A stretch of 64,000 nt of DNA, taken from contig LUCM01011240.1 of the NCBI GenBank assembly GCA_008360955.1, positions 1-64,000 of the forward strand, read 5' to 3'. A program made the translations under genes and the position numbers. Below the pieces are notes generated by a model. That model had not been told where the DNA came from. It searched no databases and was given only the letters and a program-made list of their open reading frames with translations. The DNA is from Fasciolopsis buskii. Taxonomy: Eukaryota; Platyhelminthes; Trematoda; Plagiorchiida; Fasciolidae. This document shows, one piece after another, positions 60,616 to 64,000 of the stretch; positions within the stretch are counted from its first letter, which is position 1, and each line of letters opens with the position of its first letter.

Positions 60616-61150
60616 ATGGTTCGGCCGGGAAGATTCCATGTTGACCCCAATTCTTCGGACACCGGAGATCATTGGATTCACCGCTATCGAACCTTCAACA
60701 CCTTTCTCAACTCTATCGAAACCCTAAATCCTTATAACTTGGATGCCTGTCTCTTAATGTTTGTAAGTGTCAGTAAATCTGCTGCTTTCGAAGAACGTTG
60801 CTGTATCAAGCAGAAAAGCGCAATCTTCTCCAGGTATGTCTTATCCACTGCTGTGCAACAGGAGGGTCAGAGTCTCGATCAGTTTCTGGAGCAGTTAATG
60901 GATATAGTTAAAGATTGTGGCCATAAACCTGTTTTGTGCTGCGAGGAGCTTGTTCTGATTACTTTTATATTCGGAATATAGTCACACCAAACATCTCAAA
61001 GGCTTCTCGAAGAAAAAACTCTTGGTCTTCAAAGAGCATTCGCGTTAGCCAAACAATTAGACGCTGCTCAAACACAATATTTGACCTATCGAAGTAGCAT
61101 AATACCAACACCTTGCTATTGGTACCACGCAAACATCGTTGAGGAGAAAA
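60616..61150 (+). mobile_element. Gypsy-type LTR retrotransposon gag fragment
   Basis: The frame begins MVRPGRFHVDPNSSD and has HWIHRYRTFNTFLNSIE, the (W)..W...F..FL pattern of retrotransposon capsid starts. It continues with AIFSRYVLSTAVQQEGQSLD and QFLEQLMDIVKDC, the R..L....Q..GES...F...L..L...C pattern. After a stop at 60,979 the same frame reads SQRLLEEKTLGLQRAFALAK and QLDAAQTQ. This is the RLLE....L..A...A..L..A block that precedes a zinc knuckle. Only PCYWYHANI remains where a knuckle would be. No protease, RT or LTR follows. Confidence 0.72.
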
Positions 61151-61240
61151 ATAATCAAGCGACGAACGTCTTCGGCACGTAATTTCCATGTCTCGCAGCC
61201 GCACAACAGAACTGAGCGCAATCGGCGAAGCTACATACTT
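61151..61240 (-). mobile_element. Short RTE-like C-terminal fragment
   Basis: A minus-strand shifted frame reads RSVLLCGCETWKLRAEDVRR, the CGCETW and RRLEV region of an RTE. It is flanked by the gag fragment and the inverted-repeat arm. Its last bases (GAAGCTACATACT on the plus strand, 61,227-61,239) coincide with sequence shared with arm 1. Confidence 0.75.
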
Positions 61241-62653
61241 GGAGAAAAGCGACCGTAAACAGCATTGGGAAGAAATTGCTGATTGCATGAAAACCACAGT
61301 CGCTATTGACTCACGCGCTCCTTTTCGGCGAAGGTCCAACCTTCCATGCTAGGAGGTAACAGACGCTAACTCATATCTGGATGCGAGTAGATGGGCCAAA
61401 CACTTAAGCCAGCTGCTCAATCGTTCTCCCATCCAGCCTACCTGTGTAATTTCAACAAGCGACACAGGACGATATGAAATGGATCTCGAGACTGCAGACG
61501 AATCGAAAATCATCTACGCCATCCAGGCAACGAAACAGGAAGTCAGCCGATGAGAATGGCATCACCAACATCAATATTGTCACCGTCGTTCAGCGTTAGA
61601 CAACAGTCCGCTGTGCGCCTTCTCATTCCACGCTGCCGTGTTATCTGCTGGCTCCCGCGTGGTTTCTTCCACTTCCAAGGAGGAACAGAAAATAGGGTAC
61701 GACTTAGTAGGCAAATGTTCGACGCACGCAACGAGACCCAATCAACGTAAGCAACTAAGCTTGGCGTGCCGTGATAGGATTTCTCTGAACCCGCGCCCAA
61801 TACTCGATTCCTAACGGGCATGTCGCTCACGTGACCATTAGATGCAATTCCGACTTGGGGGTGGTCAAGTGAAATGAGTGTCTGTCACCGAAAGGGTCAA
61901 AGTTTGGAATCCCAGATCTGCCGGTCACTTTGGTGGTGGACGGAAACTCGCGTTCGCCTGGATAGTTACCACATCTGACCTAATGCGATCTTATGGTTCT
62001 ATTTCACTCCGAATTTTAGAGTCAACGTTACTGGTCCCCCTTCTCCCCCCTCTCCTGTGTAGTGGGCCCAAATGGCCATGGGACATATGCCTTCCACTGC
62101 ACTCATGTTTCAGGCGTCATAGAAAAATTCCAGCAGTATTCGACAAACACTGACGATCAGAAACCTTCAAGCGACGAACAACTTCAGCACGCCAAACTCT
62201 GTCTCTCAACCACAAAACAGAACTGAGCACACTACGGCGAAGTACAAACGACCTTTTAAATTCCGTGAAACACGAGGTCGATGCCACAAATGATTTAGTT
62301 CAGTGTATGCCGCTCGAGATTCGGATACATGCATGTTTGCTTCAACTACCGAGCTACCATCTTCTGCCAGGCAACCGCCAAGATCCGTTTAATGGCCCGC
62401 AATCGTTAGTTCCTCTCCATCCAGTCTCACTTTCGGAACCGCTGTTCTCCAGTCTTTTAATGGCTCTTCATACTTTGAAGATAAAAAGCATATACCCAAC
62501 ATAGCTACAGCCCTCGAAAATCTATCTAGTGCACCTTGTGCATGATCCGCAGATTCGAATTGGCACACGACATCATCTGCGTATTCTAGATCATACAGTT
62601 TCTCACTCTTTTCTGGTTCGATCCCTGTATCCTGGGATCGTCCGAGGGCATCC
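61227..62653 (-). repeat. Inverted duplication, arm 2
   Basis: Mirror image of 48,515-49,941. Plus-strand contents from left to right: the family B linker fragment (61,241-61,542; SEKSDRKQHWEEIADCM), the inverted RTE C-terminal part (61,543-61,851), the SINE (61,852-62,125, plus) and the RTE palm part (62,126-62,653, minus, YADD at 62,572-62,583). At the outer edge the RTE continues uninterrupted beyond 62,653, unlike arm 1. Confidence 0.92.
61852..62125 (+). mobile_element. SINE nested in the RTE-like fragment, arm 2
   Basis: Mirror copy of the SINE at 49,043-49,316. The head is near 61,860 (GTGGTCAAGTGAAATGAG), followed by TTTGGAATCCCAGATCTGCC, TATGGTTCTATTTCACTCC, GTGTAGTGGGCCC and CACTGCACTCATG. 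AATTCC flanks both ends, the reverse complement of the GGAATT duplication seen in arm 1. Confidence 0.8.
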
Positions 62654-63400
62654 CTTATTATCTTTAGGTCGTCCATGACGAAGTTGAATAAGAGTGAAGA
62701 AATGGCACTTTTCTGTCCAATGAGGGTGGTCATTTCCACTGAACTGGGTAGTTCGTCGTATACCGTTACGGGTTCATTCGCATGCTAATTTTTTTGCTCG
62801 CAATAATTTCTCGAACTTCGCTGGCATGCTGTTCTGATGACGAGCATTAAATAACTCTGTTCGGTCGACTGAATCAAATTATGCTTTCAAGTCGAAAAAA
62901 ATGGCGATTGTCGGGCGTTGGTGTATGTAGCGCGTTATTTGTAGCTGACGAACGTTCAAATTTTGGTCGATTGAACCTTGACCTGGAGAAAATTTGGTTT
63001 GCTTCTCGACGTTACTCTCGCGAATCGGTATCAGACGACGCAGCGTGAACGGTGCCAAACCCTTAGCCGCTCTCTGAATTAAACTGACCCCAAGATGGTT
63101 GCTATAGTCCCTTCTTGAAAATGGGTTCAATCAGTGACTCGTCCCACGGAGTAAACTGTTTGTTCCAGACCACAAATAAGTGGGTGCCATTGCACTTATC
63201 AGCGCGTCTCCAGCCAGTTTGAGAAGAACTGTTGGGCTTCGTCAGGACCGGCCGCTTTTTGCCACTTAAGCAGTCGAACACTCGACGCTATCTCCAATAC
63301 GGTTGAAGGTCGAAAAATACCCAGTTTCATATTTTTGCACAAGTTTGAGTATAGATCATGTGCCATTGGAATCATGACAGAAGTCAAAAACAATAAATCA
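62126..63400 (-). mobile_element. RTE-like retrotransposon RT, more complete copy continuing out of arm 2
   Basis: Minus-strand reading: LKWQKAAGPDEAQQFFSNWL near 63,270, then the frame 63,130-62,879 with HLGVSLIQRAAKGLAPFTLR, VEKQTKFSPGQGSIDQNLN and TIAIFFDLKA. A shifted trace FDSVDRTELFNARHQ lies near 62,870, and FNFVMDDLKIIRDALG runs into the arm. YADD lies at 62,572-62,583, followed by the same residues as in arm 1. The RT is therefore represented end to end, with stops and shifts. The C-terminal part lies beyond the nested SINE at 61,543-61,851. Confidence 0.85.
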
Positions 63401-64000
63401 GAAAGAGGAAAGAAAAATAAAATGTGCAGACTTTACTATACATAGCAGTTCTTCCATTCCACATCTCCCTGCCACCGGTTACTCATTGAGATACATGACT
63501 CTTCTATGGGCTTAGTACTGCCCGGTTGCCCAAACCAAGTTAAAGGGTTGAATTGGGGTACTGTATGCCGTGCCGTTGAGAAAACCATCTAGCCCGTGGG
63601 ACATCAGGACGATCTGAGGGTGACGTAATCCACTGGGGACCGCTGAATTGCTGCTCAATTTATACGCTCTTCGGATGGGGCTTGACATCCTGGGTGCCCA
63701 ATACGCCCTTTTTACAAATGATGCTGAGCATGCAGCCGTATGCTTCGTAAGCCGCCCGTTGTTGGTTTAGAATCAGAGTTTGTCTCATTCCTCCCGACTG
63801 ATTACCAAAAGCTATTCAACCCGGATGTGGGCGCCGGGCATTCGCCTTCGTCTTCGCACTTTTATGAGAACATTGCCACGAGAAGGCAGTGCATATGTCT
63901 TCCTTAGCAGAGGCTATTTAAGACGCCGGTCTTCGGGAGTATCTCGAGAGGCGTTCAGGATGAGTAATCAACCCGAAGCCTGAGACACGCGCCTCCAACC
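63401..64000. other. No feature recognised
   Basis: A 67-codon plus-strand frame (63,780-63,983) without motif. The start may be the 5' linker remnant of the minus-strand RTE. Confidence 0.35.

Noticed and set aside
1..64000. CRISPR array, bacterial operon, prophage or rRNA
   Set aside because: No regularly spaced repeats, no ribosome-binding-site spaced gene runs, no phage or rRNA sequence recognised; the content is eukaryotic retroelements.

Overview
This window looks like repeat-rich nuclear DNA of a flatworm, most likely a digenean trematode. Its reading frames are short, there is no operon structure, and nearly every recognisable coding trace is a decayed non-LTR retrotransposon. The RTE-like reverse transcriptases (YADDVV box, CETW and RRLEV motifs, a C-terminal RWLGH/GGQQ-type region) are of the kind I know from digenean genomes. 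The organism call rests on memory of these families, not on a search.

Layout. 1-2.3 kb holds two RTE-like fragments in opposite orientation. 2.3-16 kb holds four CR1-like elements (minus, plus, minus, minus), all broken. 16-22.6 kb is largely unrecognised apart from one candidate minus-strand exon. 22.6-24.1 kb is a CR1-like 3' half interrupted by a tRNA-derived SINE. 24-36 kb has an AT-rich degenerate tandem repeat and one copy of a small dispersed repeat, otherwise nothing identified. 36.6-37.4 kb is a Penelope-like fragment with a GIY-YIG domain. 39-43.6 kb holds two more CR1-like fragments and possible Gypsy remnants. 44.1-44.8 kb carries the only convincing host exon, a putative MADF-type DNA-binding protein with two SUMO-type sites. 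45.5-63.4 kb is a nested mosaic of RTE-like elements, SINEs and a Gypsy-like gag piece.

The most notable structure is an inverted duplication: 48,515-49,941 and 61,227-62,653 are near-identical reverse complements, with position x pairing to 111,168 minus x without indels. Both arms carry the same SINE nested in the same RTE fragment. The arms are far less diverged than anything else in the window, so the duplication is young, or it is an assembly product. No intact mobile element, CRISPR array, rRNA gene or functional tRNA gene was found. I found no convincing new multi-gene system; the best leads are the inverted duplication, the head-to-head SINE pair and the MADF-like exon.
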